In this document: positions 23,937 through 32,184 of the stretch, one piece after another
Position numbering within the stretch: position 1 is the stretch's first letter
Layout of the letters: every line of letters begins with the position of its first letter
Source of the DNA: CF-167 sp963695195
GTDB lineage: Bacteria; Chloroflexota; Limnocylindria; QHBO01
Length of the DNA: 64,000 bases
Assembly: GCA_963695195.1 (NCBI GenBank)
Contig: CAVOGE010000007.1
Span: 1,364,001 to 1,428,000, forward strand
Direction: 5' to 3'
Notes under the pieces: model-generated
The model's database searches: none
What the model was told of the DNA's origin: nothing
The model's input: the letters and a program-made list of their open reading frames with translations, nothing else
Position numbers and translations under genes: made by a program

Positions 23937-24542
23937 TCAGCGGGGGTCGCCGGCTCTTCGCGTCTTCGTCTTGACGCCGGCTGTTCGCGTTGCGTTGCCC
24001 ATCCGTGGCAGCGGTAGATGCGGGTCGAGCAGCGCCACGATCCGCTCCACCTGCGCCGGGGTGAGCCGATCGTTGGCGGAGATCCGCGTGGCCAGCGTCT
24101 CGATGTCGGCGAGCACCTGGATGCCCGGTCGCTGGCCCGGCTCCCAGCTGATCTCGACCTGGCGCGGCGGGGCGAGGCAGGCGACCACCGTGGCCGGGAG
24201 GCCAGCTCGCTCCAGTTGTTGCTCGAGGCGATGCCCGGCCAGGCGGGCGGTGACCACCGGCTTTGCCTCCCAGGGGATCCACGAATCGGTGTCGTCGCTC
24301 CAGTGGTACCAGTGGCCGTTCCGCTTGCGGAAGCGGCCGCGCTCCCCCTTCAGGGTGAGTGCCCACGTTCCGCCCGGCCCGACCACGACGGAATCGATCG
24401 GATCACCCGCACCGGCAAAGACACGTCGGAGGTAGTGGTACCGGTCGTCGAGGCGGCGGGCAAGGGGGCCACTCAGCCGGTCGCCCCCCGGACGGGGCAG
24501 GGTCAGTCGACGCTCTCTGGCGACGGGTCGGTGGATGATCAC
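23937..24542 (-). CDS. NERD-like (nuclease-related) domain protein
   Basis: A protein of about 201 residues starting at GTG 24542. The core DSVVVGPGGTWALTLKGERG, a W-Y/H-W segment, and ATVVACLAPPRQVEIS follow the beta-strand order of the NERD domain, which is distantly related to restriction-type nucleases. The usual catalytic E-x-K is represented by LTLKGERG, so activity is uncertain. The C-terminus is basic (TAGVKTKTRRAGD). The frame stays open far upstream on this strand, but that part is antisense to folE and is not protein-like, so the short form is preferred. Confidence 0.45.
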   Translation of the reverse strand: MIIHRPVARERRLTLPRPGGDRLSGPLARRLDDRYHYLRRVFAGAGDPIDSVVVGPGGTWALTLKGERGRFRKRNGHWYHWSDDTDSWIPWEAKPVVTARLAGHRLEQQLERAGLPATVVACLAPPRQVEISWEPGQRPGIQVLADIETLATRISANDRLTPAQVERIVALLDPHLPLPRMGNATRTAGVKTKTRRAGDPR

Positions 24543-24641
24543 GGCAGCGCCGATCGTCCTCCGTGGCGGTTGGGGACCCGAGTGTACCCCGCTCCGTTCG
24601 CCGCGCCTAGCCCGCAGATCTGGGCCTTCCAGCCTGCCTGC

Positions 24642-24647
24642 TAGGAT
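24642..24647 (+). promoter_or_regulatory. -10 element of folE (leaderless start)
   Basis: TAGGAT with exactly six bases to ATG 24654; no ribosome binding site between. Confidence 0.55.
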
Positions 24648-24653
24648 GCCTGC

Positions 24654-25235
24654 ATGGACGCGCGCGACGATGGAAGCAAGATTCCCGACGCGATCCGAAT
24701 CCTCCTGGCCGACCTCGGCGAGGACCCGGATCGAGAGGGGCTGGTCGGCACGCCGGATCGGGTGCGACGGATGTACACCGAACTGACCGACGGCTACCTG
24801 ACCGATCCGGAGACGCTGGTCAACGACGCCACGTTCAACGTCTCGTACGACGAGATGGTGGTGGTGCGCGACATCGAGTTCTACTCGCTGTGTGAGCACC
24901 ACCTGCTGCCCTTCTTCGGCAAGGCGCACGTGGGATACCTGCCGAACGGCAGGGTCATCGGTCTGTCGAAGATCCCACGCGCGGTCGACATGTACGCCCA
25001 CCGGCTCCAGGTCCAGGAGCGGCTGACCCAGCAGGTGGCGACCTTCCTGATGGAGCGCCTCCAGCCAAAGGGGGTTGCCTGTGTGATCGAGGCGACGCAC
25101 CTTTGCACGGTCATGCGCGGGGTCCGCAAGCAGGAGGCGACCATGGTCACCAGCGCAATGCTCGGGACCTTCCGTCGCGACGCGAGGACCCGCGCCGAGT
25201 TCCTGACCTTCATCGGCCGGGCGGCAGACCGCTAG
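24654..25235 (+). CDS. folE: GTP cyclohydrolase I
   Basis: A 193-residue FolE, first step of tetrahydrofolate synthesis (GTP to 7,8-dihydroneopterin triphosphate plus formate). Zinc ligands are present: Cys and His in YSLCEHHLLPFFGKAHVGY, and Cys in ATHLCTVMRGVRKQEATMVT. GLSKIPRAVDMYAHRLQVQE is the conserved helix at the decamer interface. Length is normal. It sits alone after a leaderless promoter; the next gene (mutase B12 subunit) has its own -10. Confidence 0.96.
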   Translation: MDARDDGSKIPDAIRILLADLGEDPDREGLVGTPDRVRRMYTELTDGYLTDPETLVNDATFNVSYDEMVVVRDIEFYSLCEHHLLPFFGKAHVGYLPNGRVIGLSKIPRAVDMYAHRLQVQERLTQQVATFLMERLQPKGVACVIEATHLCTVMRGVRKQEATMVTSAMLGTFRRDARTRAEFLTFIGRAADR

Positions 25236-25313
25236 TCCGCTACCCGCGCACTTCGGGTGCTCGCTTGGTGGGACGGCGCCGCAAGACGCGTCAGCGAAGA
25301 GGGGCGCGCACAC

Positions 25314-25319
25314 TAGAAT
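25314..25319 (+). promoter_or_regulatory. -10 element of the mutase B12 subunit gene
   Basis: TAGAAT, nine bases before ATG 25329. A short hairpin with a TTCG loop lies further upstream (about 25248-25258) and may end folE transcription. Confidence 0.45.
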
Positions 25320-25328
25320 CGAACGCGC

Positions 25329-25742
25329 ATGGATGACGCCCGCACCACCCCGATCCGCGTCCTGATCGCGAAGCCCGGGCTCGACGGCCACGACCGGGGC
25401 GCCAAGGTGCTCGCGCGCGGCCTCCGCGACGAAGGATTCGAGGTGATCTACACCGGCCTTCGCCAGACGCCGGAGATGATCGCCGACGCCGCCGAGCAGG
25501 AGGACGTGGATGTGATCGGGATGTCGATCCTGTCGGGAGCGCACATGACGCTCCTGCCGCGCGTCGCCGAGCTCTGCCGCGAGCGCGGGATGGACGACGT
25601 GCTGATCGCGGCCGGCGGGATCATCCCCGATGCCGACGTCACGAAGCTCAAGGCGATCGGGATCGCGGAGGTATTCGGCCCGGGGACGAGCATCGGCGAG
25701 ATCGCGCGCTACTTCCGCGAGCACGCGCGCCGGCCCGCCTGA
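25329..25742 (+). CDS. Acyl-CoA mutase B12-binding (small) subunit
   Basis: A 137-residue cobalamin-binding domain, normally the C-terminal part of methylmalonyl-CoA mutase. The B12 motif is complete: LDGHDRGAKVLARGL (DxHxxG; His supplies the lower ligand to cobalt), GMSILSGAH (SxL) and IAAGGIIPDAD (GG). Together with the large chain at 8774 it would form the adenosylcobalamin-dependent mutase. It is followed after 20 bases by meaB, which loads and protects the cofactor, so this is the mutase maintenance locus. Confidence 0.95.
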   Translation: MDDARTTPIRVLIAKPGLDGHDRGAKVLARGLRDEGFEVIYTGLRQTPEMIADAAEQEDVDVIGMSILSGAHMTLLPRVAELCRERGMDDVLIAAGGIIPDADVTKLKAIGIAEVFGPGTSIGEIARYFREHARRPA

Positions 25743-25762
25743 GCGCGACCGGCCATCAACCG

Positions 25763-26680
25763 ATGACCGACTTCGCCCCGCTCCTTGCGGGTGCCGTTGC
25801 CGGTGAGCGGCGCGCCCTGGCCCGCCTGCTGACCGCGATCGAAGGTGACGCCGACGGCATCCGCGAGCTGATCCCCTCGCTCTTCGCCGCGTCTCGCGGT
25901 GCGCACCTGGTAGGGATCACGGGCCCACCGGGAAGTGGCAAGTCGACGCTGGTGAATGCCCTGGCCACCGCCTGGCGCGGGCGCGGCCGGCGGGTCGGGA
26001 TCCTGGCGGTCGATCCGTCCTCACCGTTCACCGGCGGGGCGATCATGGGCGACCGGATCCGGATGATGGAGCATGCCGCGGACCTCGACGTGTTCATGCG
26101 CTCGATGGCGAGCAGGGGTGAGCTCGGGGGCCTTGCCGGCGCCACCTGGATGGCCGCAGCGGCGCTCGACGCCGCCGGCTTCGACCCGGTCGTGGTTGAA
26201 ACGGTGGGAGCCGGGCAGAGCGAGGTCGAGATCGCACGGCTGGCCGAGACGACCGTGGTGGTCGAGGTCCCCGAGATGGGCGATGAGGTGCAGGCGATCA
26301 AGGCGGGACTGCTCGAGGTGGCCGACCTGATCGTGGTCAACAAGGGCGATCGTCCCGGCGCCGACCTCGCGGCGAGGCAGCTTCGCGCAATGCTGTCGAG
26401 CGCGGGCGGACGGATCACCCGCGAGCCACCGGCCATCCTGACCACGACTGCACTCGACGGTGACGGGGTGGATGCCCTGGCCGATGCGATCGACGCCCAC
26501 CGCGCCACGGCGCGTACCCCGGAGCAGGCGGTACAGCGCGCGCGGAACCAGCTGCGCCGAGCCGCGGCCGAGATCGGGGTCCGCGCGGCCACCTCCCATC
26601 CGGACTGGGACGAGCTCGTCGACGCGGTCGCGGAGCGCCGTCTCGATCCGGTCACCGCCGCGGGGCGGCTGGTAGGCTAG
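25763..26680 (+). CDS. meaB: MeaB/ArgK G-protein chaperone of the B12 mutase
   Basis: A 305-residue G3E-family GTPase that gates adenosylcobalamin delivery to methylmalonyl-CoA mutase and ejects damaged cofactor. P-loop GITGPPGSGKSTLVNAL (about residues 52-68), LAVDPSSPFTGGAIMGDRIR, the switch region FDPVVVETVGAGQSEVEIA, and the nucleotide-base motif NKGD (LIVVNKGDRP) are all present. It lies 20 bases after the B12 subunit and five bases before the next gene, so the three form an operon. Confidence 0.95.
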   Translation: MTDFAPLLAGAVAGERRALARLLTAIEGDADGIRELIPSLFAASRGAHLVGITGPPGSGKSTLVNALATAWRGRGRRVGILAVDPSSPFTGGAIMGDRIRMMEHAADLDVFMRSMASRGELGGLAGATWMAAAALDAAGFDPVVVETVGAGQSEVEIARLAETTVVVEVPEMGDEVQAIKAGLLEVADLIVVNKGDRPGADLAARQLRAMLSSAGGRITREPPAILTTTALDGDGVDALADAIDAHRATARTPEQAVQRARNQLRRAAAEIGVRAATSHPDWDELVDAVAERRLDPVTAAGRLVG

Positions 26681-26685
26681 CGGCC

Positions 26686-28743
26686 ATGAGGATTGAGCGC
26701 GTCTTCGTCATCGGCGCAGGCCTGATGGGACATGGCATCGCGCAGGTCAGCGCAGCGGCCGGCAAGTCGGTCACCCTCAGCGATCGTACCGCGGAGCTGG
26801 CCGAGAAGGGCAAGGCCCGCATCGCCGCCAACTTCGCTCGCCAGGTGGCGAAGGGCAAGCTCGAACAGGATGCCGCGGACACCACCCTCGCGCGGATCGC
26901 CACGTCGGCTGGAGCCGATGCCGCCGCCGGCCACGAGATCGTGATCGAGGCGGTCTTCGAGGACGAGGCGATCAAGCGCGAGACGTGGGGTCGCCTCACC
27001 GCCGCCGCCGATCCCGGCGCACTCTTCGCCAGCAACACGAGCAGCATCAGCATCACCAGCCTGGCCACGGCGACCGATCGCCCTGCAAGGTTCATCGGCC
27101 TCCACTTCTTCTCGCCAGTGCCGGTGATGCGCCTGATCGAGATCATCCGCGGCCTGGAGACCGACGACGAGACCGCCGCCGCGGCCGCCGCATTTGCCGG
27201 CGAGCTGGGCAAGACGGTGATCGAATCGCGCGACATGCCCGGCTTCCTGGTCAACCGGATGCTCGGCCCGTTCATCAACGAGGCGATCTTTGCGCTGATG
27301 GAGAGCACCGGCACCGCCGATGACATCGACACCGGGGCCAGGCTCGGGCTCAACCATCCGATGGGGCCGCTGGAGCTTTCCGACTTCATCGGCAACGACG
27401 TGATGCTCAATGTGATGGATGTCCTGTACCGCGGCTTCGGTGACCCAAAGTTCCGGGCCGCCCCGCTCCTGCGGCAGATGGTCGCGGCCGGCCACCTCGG
27501 TCGGAAGACGGCGCGCGGCTTCTACATCTACGACGAGAAGGGCAACCGGATCGACGCGATGACGAGCGTCGCCACCGCCCGCCCCGACCCGTTTGCCCTC
27601 ACCGAAGAGGAGCGCGCCGTTCGCGACACCGCGCGCGAATTCGCGCAGCGGGAACTGGCCCCGACGGTTGCGCAGCGCGATGAGGACGAGCGCTACGACC
27701 GAGCGCTGTTCGACCAGATGGGGGAGCTCGGCCTGACCGGCATCCCGTATCCGGAGCAGTACGGCGGGGCCGGCATGTCGTACTTCACGTGGGTGCTGGC
27801 GCTCGAGGAGATCGCAGCGGCCGATATGGGGATGGCGGTCAGCCTGTCGGTCCACGTCCTGTCGCAGCTATGCATCCACCTGTCCGGGACCGATGAGCAG
27901 AAGGCGCGCCTCCTGCCGCCGATGGCCTCCGGCACGCACCTGGGAGCGTTCGCGCTCACCGAGCCGGGCGCCGGGTCCGATGCCGCCGCCCTCTCCCTCA
28001 AGGCCGAGCCAACCGATGATGGCTACGCGCTGACCGGCACCAAGGTCTGGATCTCCAACGCGGGCGACGCCGACACGTTCATCGTCTTCGCCACCGTCGA
28101 TCGCAAGCTCGGACGCGAGGGGATCACGGCCTTTGCCGTCGCCCGCGATACTCCCGGGTTCACGGTCGGCACGCATGAGCGAAAGATGGGGATCCGCGAC
28201 TCGTCGAGCGCCGAGCTGGTCTTCGATGGTGCACGCGTGTCGAACGCCGATCGCCTCGGCGCGGTGGGGGATGGGCTGCGAATCGCGCTCGAGTCGCTCG
28301 CCTCGGGACGGATCAGCATCGCATCTGCCTGCACCGGCCTTGCGCGGGCCGCGCTCGAGCATGCGGCCGGCTACGCCGCACAGCGGACGCAGTTCGGGAA
28401 GCCGATCGCGGAGCAGCAGATGATCGCCGCCATCCTCGCCGACGCGTCGGTGGCGGTCGACGCGTCACGGCTGCTCACCTGGCGAGCCGCACGCCTGCGA
28501 GACGCCGGCGCTGCGCCGGGTGCGATCGCGGCGGCGAGCAGCGCGGCAAAGATGTTCGCCTCCGATACCGCCATGCGCGTCGCGACCGATGCTGTCCAGG
28601 TCTATGGCGGTGCGGGATACTCACGGGACAACCCGGTGGAGCGCTTCATGCGCGATGCCAAGGGGGCGCAGATCTACGAGGGAACCAACCAGGTCCAGCG
28701 ACTCATCATCGCGCAGCATCTGATCGAGGAGATCCGCAGATGA
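26686..28743 (+). CDS. 3-hydroxyacyl-CoA dehydrogenase fused to acyl-CoA dehydrogenase
   Basis: A 685-residue reading frame with two complete enzymes. Residues 1-290 form a 3-hydroxybutyryl-CoA-type dehydrogenase: VIGAGLMGHGIAQVSA for NAD, the catalytic His in GLHFFSPVPVMRLIEI, then NRMLGPFINEA. Residues 292-685 form an acyl-CoA dehydrogenase: FALTEPGAGSDAAAL and WISNAGDADTF for FAD, and the catalytic Glu in QIYEGTNQVQRL. Both belong to beta-oxidation. The junction reads GNRIDAMTSVATARP, where the internal Met looks like a native start. An extra base in the GGG at 27540-27542 would explain the fusion as an artefact. A TAGGCT (26673-26678) lies seven bases before the start. Confidence 0.85.
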   Translation: MRIERVFVIGAGLMGHGIAQVSAAAGKSVTLSDRTAELAEKGKARIAANFARQVAKGKLEQDAADTTLARIATSAGADAAAGHEIVIEAVFEDEAIKRETWGRLTAAADPGALFASNTSSISITSLATATDRPARFIGLHFFSPVPVMRLIEIIRGLETDDETAAAAAAFAGELGKTVIESRDMPGFLVNRMLGPFINEAIFALMESTGTADDIDTGARLGLNHPMGPLELSDFIGNDVMLNVMDVLYRGFGDPKFRAAPLLRQMVAAGHLGRKTARGFYIYDEKGNRIDAMTSVATARPDPFALTEEERAVRDTAREFAQRELAPTVAQRDEDERYDRALFDQMGELGLTGIPYPEQYGGAGMSYFTWVLALEEIAAADMGMAVSLSVHVLSQLCIHLSGTDEQKARLLPPMASGTHLGAFALTEPGAGSDAAALSLKAEPTDDGYALTGTKVWISNAGDADTFIVFATVDRKLGREGITAFAVARDTPGFTVGTHERKMGIRDSSSAELVFDGARVSNADRLGAVGDGLRIALESLASGRISIASACTGLARAALEHAAGYAAQRTQFGKPIAEQQMIAAILADASVAVDASRLLTWRAARLRDAGAAPGAIAAASSAAKMFASDTAMRVATDAVQVYGGAGYSRDNPVERFMRDAKGAQIYEGTNQVQRLIIAQHLIEEIRR

Positions 28744-30686
28744 CCACCAGCACGGCCCCGAGTGATACCCCCACGGCGGCCGCGCCGCGCCTGATGGAGG
28801 CGACCGGCGAGCCGATCAGCCTCCCCGACGAGGTGCGCGCCGACAACCTGGTGGCGCTCGTCCACAAGAGCGTCGAACGCTACCCGGACAAGGAGGCGCT
28901 GCGCTGGAAGCTGCCGAAGTCGCGTCGCCAGACGGGGGGCCTGCCGCAGGAAGAAGAGACGGCGGTCTGGACCTCGACCACCTATCGGCAGACCTGGGAC
29001 TGGATCACGCAGGTGGCGATGGGACTCAAGCACATCGGCATCCGCGATGGCGATCGCGTCTGCATCATGAGCCGCACGCGGCCCGCCTGGCTCGCGGCCG
29101 ACCTCGGCGCGATGTCGCTCGGCGCGGTGACCTGCCCCATCTACCCATCGGTTGAGCCGAACCAGGCCGCCTTCGTGATCAACAACGTCGGAGCCAGGCT
29201 CGTCTTCGTCGAAAACCTGCAGCAGGCCGCCAAGATCGAGCAGGTGCGCGGCGAGTGCCCGACCCTGGAGCACGTGGTCGTCATCGAGGACCGCGGCCGT
29301 CTGCCCGAGGGCGCGATCAGCTTCGACGACATCTTCGACCTCGCCACCGTGGACCCCGGCGAGATCCGTGAGTGGACCGAGGCCTGGAAGGGGTTCGGTC
29401 GCGAGCGGGTGGCGACCATCGTGCACACGTCAGGGACGACAGCCAACCCCAAGGGCGTGGTCCTGACCCACGGCAACATCCTGCATAACTACGAGGCCGG
29501 CATCCAGGCGGTCGACTTTACCGAGCACGACACCTTCCTCTCGTTCCTGCCGCTCTCGCACATGACCGAGCGTGCGGCCGGCCAGATCGTCCCGCTTGGT
29601 CGCGGCTGCACCATCGCCTATGCGGAGCCGGCCATCGAGCGCCTGGCGGCGAACATGGCCGAGGTGCAACCGACGGTCATGGTCGCGGTGCCACGGCTGT
29701 ACGAGCGCCTCTACGCGCGCGTCATCTCCACCGTGGAGGCGTCACCCGCGCTGCGGCAGAAGATCTTCTACTGGGCGCAGCGCCTGGGTGCGCGGCATTA
29801 CCAGAACCACGTCGACGGAAGCGAGGACGGGATCTGGCTGAAGGTCCAGATGAAGTTGGCCGATCGGCTCGTCTTCCACAAGATCCGCGCCCGGACAGGT
29901 GGCCGCGTGCGCTACTTCGTCTCCGGCGGCGCGCCCCTCTCCCGCGAGGTCGGGGAGTTCTTCTACGCCATGGGGATGCTCATCCTGGAGGGGTACGGCC
30001 TGACCGAGACGGCACCGCTGCTGTCGATCAACCGCCCCGGCGACTTCAAGTTCGGCACGGTCGGCAAGCCGGTCGCCGAGACGCAGATCCGGATCGATCC
30101 GACCAACGGCGAGATCCTGGCGCGTGGGCCGCAGGTGATGGTGGGCTACCACAACCAGCCGGAAGAGACGGCCGCGGTGATCGACGCCGCCGGCTGGTTC
30201 CACACCGGTGACATCGGTGAGATCGAACCGGGAGGCCGCATCCTGATCACCGATCGACTCAAGAACATCATCGTGCTCGGCAACGGCAAGAACGTGGCCC
30301 CGGCACCGATGGAGATCGCGATGCTCACCAGCAAATACATCGCCCAGACCGTGGTGCTCGGTGACAACCAGCCCTACACCGGCGCGCTGATCGCACCCGA
30401 TTTCGAGCAGCTGGCGGCATGGGCCGCGGCCAACGGGATCGCCGAGATGCCGCCGGAGCAGCTGGTGGCGGAGAAGGCGGTCCACAAGATGGTCGAGGGC
30501 GAGGTCAAGGCCAAGCTCGAGGGGTTCGCCATCTGGGAGCGCCCGCGCCGGGTGGCCCTGCTGCCGCGCCTGCTCTCCGAGGAGGAGGGCGAGCTGACAC
30601 CGTCGCTCAAGGTGAAGACGCGCGTCGTCGTCAAGCAGTGGAGCGACAAGGTCGCCCAGCTCTTCGGGGAAGAGGAGAAGGAGTAG
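28740..30686 (+). CDS. Long-chain acyl-CoA synthetase (AMP-forming)
   Basis: A 648-residue ANL-superfamily enzyme activating fatty acids to acyl-CoA through acyl-AMP. P-loop-like motif: TIVHTSGTTANPKGVVLTHG (about residues 225-244). Then EGYGLTETAPLLSINRPG (adenine site), GWFHTGDIGEIEPGGRILIT and TDRLKNIIVLGNGKNVAPAP. The FAA1-like length and the missing membrane anchor suggest a cytosolic or peripheral enzyme. Its start overlaps the stop of the dehydrogenase gene (ATGA), so activation and oxidation are coupled. A strong hairpin follows the stop. Confidence 0.93.
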   Translation: MTTSTAPSDTPTAAAPRLMEATGEPISLPDEVRADNLVALVHKSVERYPDKEALRWKLPKSRRQTGGLPQEEETAVWTSTTYRQTWDWITQVAMGLKHIGIRDGDRVCIMSRTRPAWLAADLGAMSLGAVTCPIYPSVEPNQAAFVINNVGARLVFVENLQQAAKIEQVRGECPTLEHVVVIEDRGRLPEGAISFDDIFDLATVDPGEIREWTEAWKGFGRERVATIVHTSGTTANPKGVVLTHGNILHNYEAGIQAVDFTEHDTFLSFLPLSHMTERAAGQIVPLGRGCTIAYAEPAIERLAANMAEVQPTVMVAVPRLYERLYARVISTVEASPALRQKIFYWAQRLGARHYQNHVDGSEDGIWLKVQMKLADRLVFHKIRARTGGRVRYFVSGGAPLSREVGEFFYAMGMLILEGYGLTETAPLLSINRPGDFKFGTVGKPVAETQIRIDPTNGEILARGPQVMVGYHNQPEETAAVIDAAGWFHTGDIGEIEPGGRILITDRLKNIIVLGNGKNVAPAPMEIAMLTSKYIAQTVVLGDNQPYTGALIAPDFEQLAAWAAANGIAEMPPEQLVAEKAVHKMVEGEVKAKLEGFAIWERPRRVALLPRLLSEEEGELTPSLKVKTRVVVKQWSDKVAQLFGEEEKE

Positions 30687-30712
30687 ACGCCGGGCGGGTC
30701 ATGCCCGGCGTC
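30686..30712. terminator. Bidirectional hairpin terminator
   Basis: GACGCCGGGC and GCCCGGCGTC form a perfect 10-bp stem around a seven-base loop. It starts at the last base of the acyl-CoA synthetase stop and ends seven bases before the stop of the convergent anti-sigma gene, so it can serve both. No T-run is present. Confidence 0.6.
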
Positions 30713-30719
30713 CGCACCG

Positions 30720-31517
30720 TTACTCCAGCCGCGATTGGATCTCGAGGGCGAGCGCCCGAGCGTCCGACCCCATAGCCGCGGCGAGCGTGTTCTCCACGTC
30801 ATCGACCGCGAGCGAGGAAAGCAGCAGGTTGCCTTCGCGCCACATGTAGAACACGCTCGGGTCGCCGGACACGGTCACAACGAAACTGCCAAATCGCAGG
30901 AAGCCCTCGTTGCCGAACCCGGGGTCATCCTCGGGTCCGGCATAGCCGTGGTCGGGGCGGATCGCCGACTTGTAGATGCCGAGGGCAGCCGATGCGGCCG
31001 CAACGTCGTCGAAGGCGATCGCTGCCACGATGTACCGACGACCGTCGTCGGTCCCGGTGAACTCGATCGACCTGGCGTGGCGATACCCATCGAGCTGGCG
31101 GATCGTCAGTTCCCTTGCCCCGTCGAGGACGGGAAGGAAGAGAGCGTCGAGACCGACCACCTGGGCTGCGGCGGGAACGGTCCCGGCCGGAGGATCGAAA
31201 TCGGCGAGCATGATGCGGTCAACGTCAGCGGACGTGAACGAGGCTGGCGGCGACGACGGATCGACGCCAACGTTGTTTGGTCGATTCACCAGGACAAAGG
31301 CCCCGACGGCCAACACCAGCGCGGCGGCCATCGCCACCGGCACGGCAAACGGGCGGATGCGCATGAGGATTCCCTCCAGCGACGCTCTGATAGCGCCGCG
31401 CTGATCGGTGCGCTCCACGTCCTCCAGGGCAGCCCAGACGAACCGCTCTGGAGCGAAATCAGGTCCCTCGTCGAGCCAGTGCCTCAGGGTCTGATCCGAG
31501 TCCCGATGGTGGTTCAT
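30720..31517 (-). CDS. Probable membrane anti-sigma factor
   Basis: A 265-residue protein with a short cytoplasmic N-terminal region (residues 1-52, DEGPDFAPERFVWAALEDVE), one membrane helix (about 57-77) and an extracytoplasmic domain of about 180 residues (FTGTDDGRRYIVAAIAFDDV onward). The start overlaps the stop of the ECF sigma gene (ATGA), the classic arrangement for a sigma/anti-sigma pair. The zinc-finger HxxxCxxC motif of many anti-sigmas is absent, so the assignment rests on context and topology. Confidence 0.6.
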   Translation of the reverse strand: MNHHRDSDQTLRHWLDEGPDFAPERFVWAALEDVERTDQRGAIRASLEGILMRIRPFAVPVAMAAALVLAVGAFVLVNRPNNVGVDPSSPPASFTSADVDRIMLADFDPPAGTVPAAAQVVGLDALFLPVLDGARELTIRQLDGYRHARSIEFTGTDDGRRYIVAAIAFDDVAAASAALGIYKSAIRPDHGYAGPEDDPGFGNEGFLRFGSFVVTVSGDPSVFYMWREGNLLLSSLAVDDVENTLAAAMGSDARALALEIQSRLE

Positions 31518-32063
31518 GCCGTGCGTCCCTTTCGGGCGGTCGGCCGCGCATCGGCCTCAATGGCCGAACGCAGCGCGCGCTTTGCGTAATGCAGCCGGGA
31601 CCGCACGGTGCCGATCGGCAGATGCAGAACCTCGGCTATTTCAGCAAGGGTCAGGTCGCGGTAGTACTGGAGCACGATCGCCGCTCGCTGCTCGCTCGGG
31701 AGCCTCCCGAAGGCTCGTTCGAGTTGCTCTCGATCCGCGACCGCTGATGGCCGGGTCATCGGCCGCCCCATCCACGGAGAGCAGGTGGAGCGGCGGTGCC
31801 TGCCGCCGCTGCTTGCGCAGTTCGTCGTGGCAGGCACGGACAAGCACCCGATACGCCCAGCCCTCGATGAGGTCAGGGTCGCGCAGGCTTGGAAGATCTC
31901 GCCAGATACGGAGGAGCGTCACCTGGAGCACGTCGCCGGCAGCGTCGAAGTCGCGCAGGATCCGTTGCGCGACAGCGAACAGACGGTCGCTCAGCTCGAA
32001 GGCGAGGCGGGTGAACGCCTCTCGATCGCCTCGCTGTGCCTGCTCCACCAGTGATCGGTCCAT
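31514..32063 (-). CDS. ECF RNA polymerase sigma factor (frameshifted)
   Basis: Two overlapping frames together make one ECF sigma factor of about 183 residues. Region 2: MDRSLVEQAQRGDREAFTRL, DAAGDVLQVTLLRIWRDLPS, WAYRVLVRACHDELRK. Region 4, in the next frame: LERAFGRLPSEQRAAIVLQY, LTLAEIAEVLHLPIGTVRSR, LHYAKRALRS. The switch occurs in the linker, at roughly 31744-31760, and needs a single base change. ATG 32063 has GGAGGG six bases upstream. The gene heads a two-gene operon with the anti-sigma factor and is divergent from the thiolase. Confidence 0.8.
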
Positions 32064-32172
32064 CGTCCCTCCATGGTGGGGCCAATCTGGCCGCACTCAC
32101 AGGGTATGGCGTCGCCAGCTGGGCAGACAGTTCGATCTTCGTCGGCCGCAGGACCGGCAGCGCGCCCCGGCG

Positions 32173-32178
32173 TACCAT
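32173..32178 (+). promoter_or_regulatory. -10 element of the thiolase gene
   Basis: TACCAT with exactly six bases to ATG 32185; leaderless arrangement. Confidence 0.45.
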
Positions 32179-32184
32179 CTGCGC

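Noticed and set aside
24601..25724. The NERD-like gene extending upstream to 25724 on the minus strand (595 codons)
   Set aside because: The extension is antisense to folE and the B12 subunit gene and has shadow composition; the domain begins near 24542.
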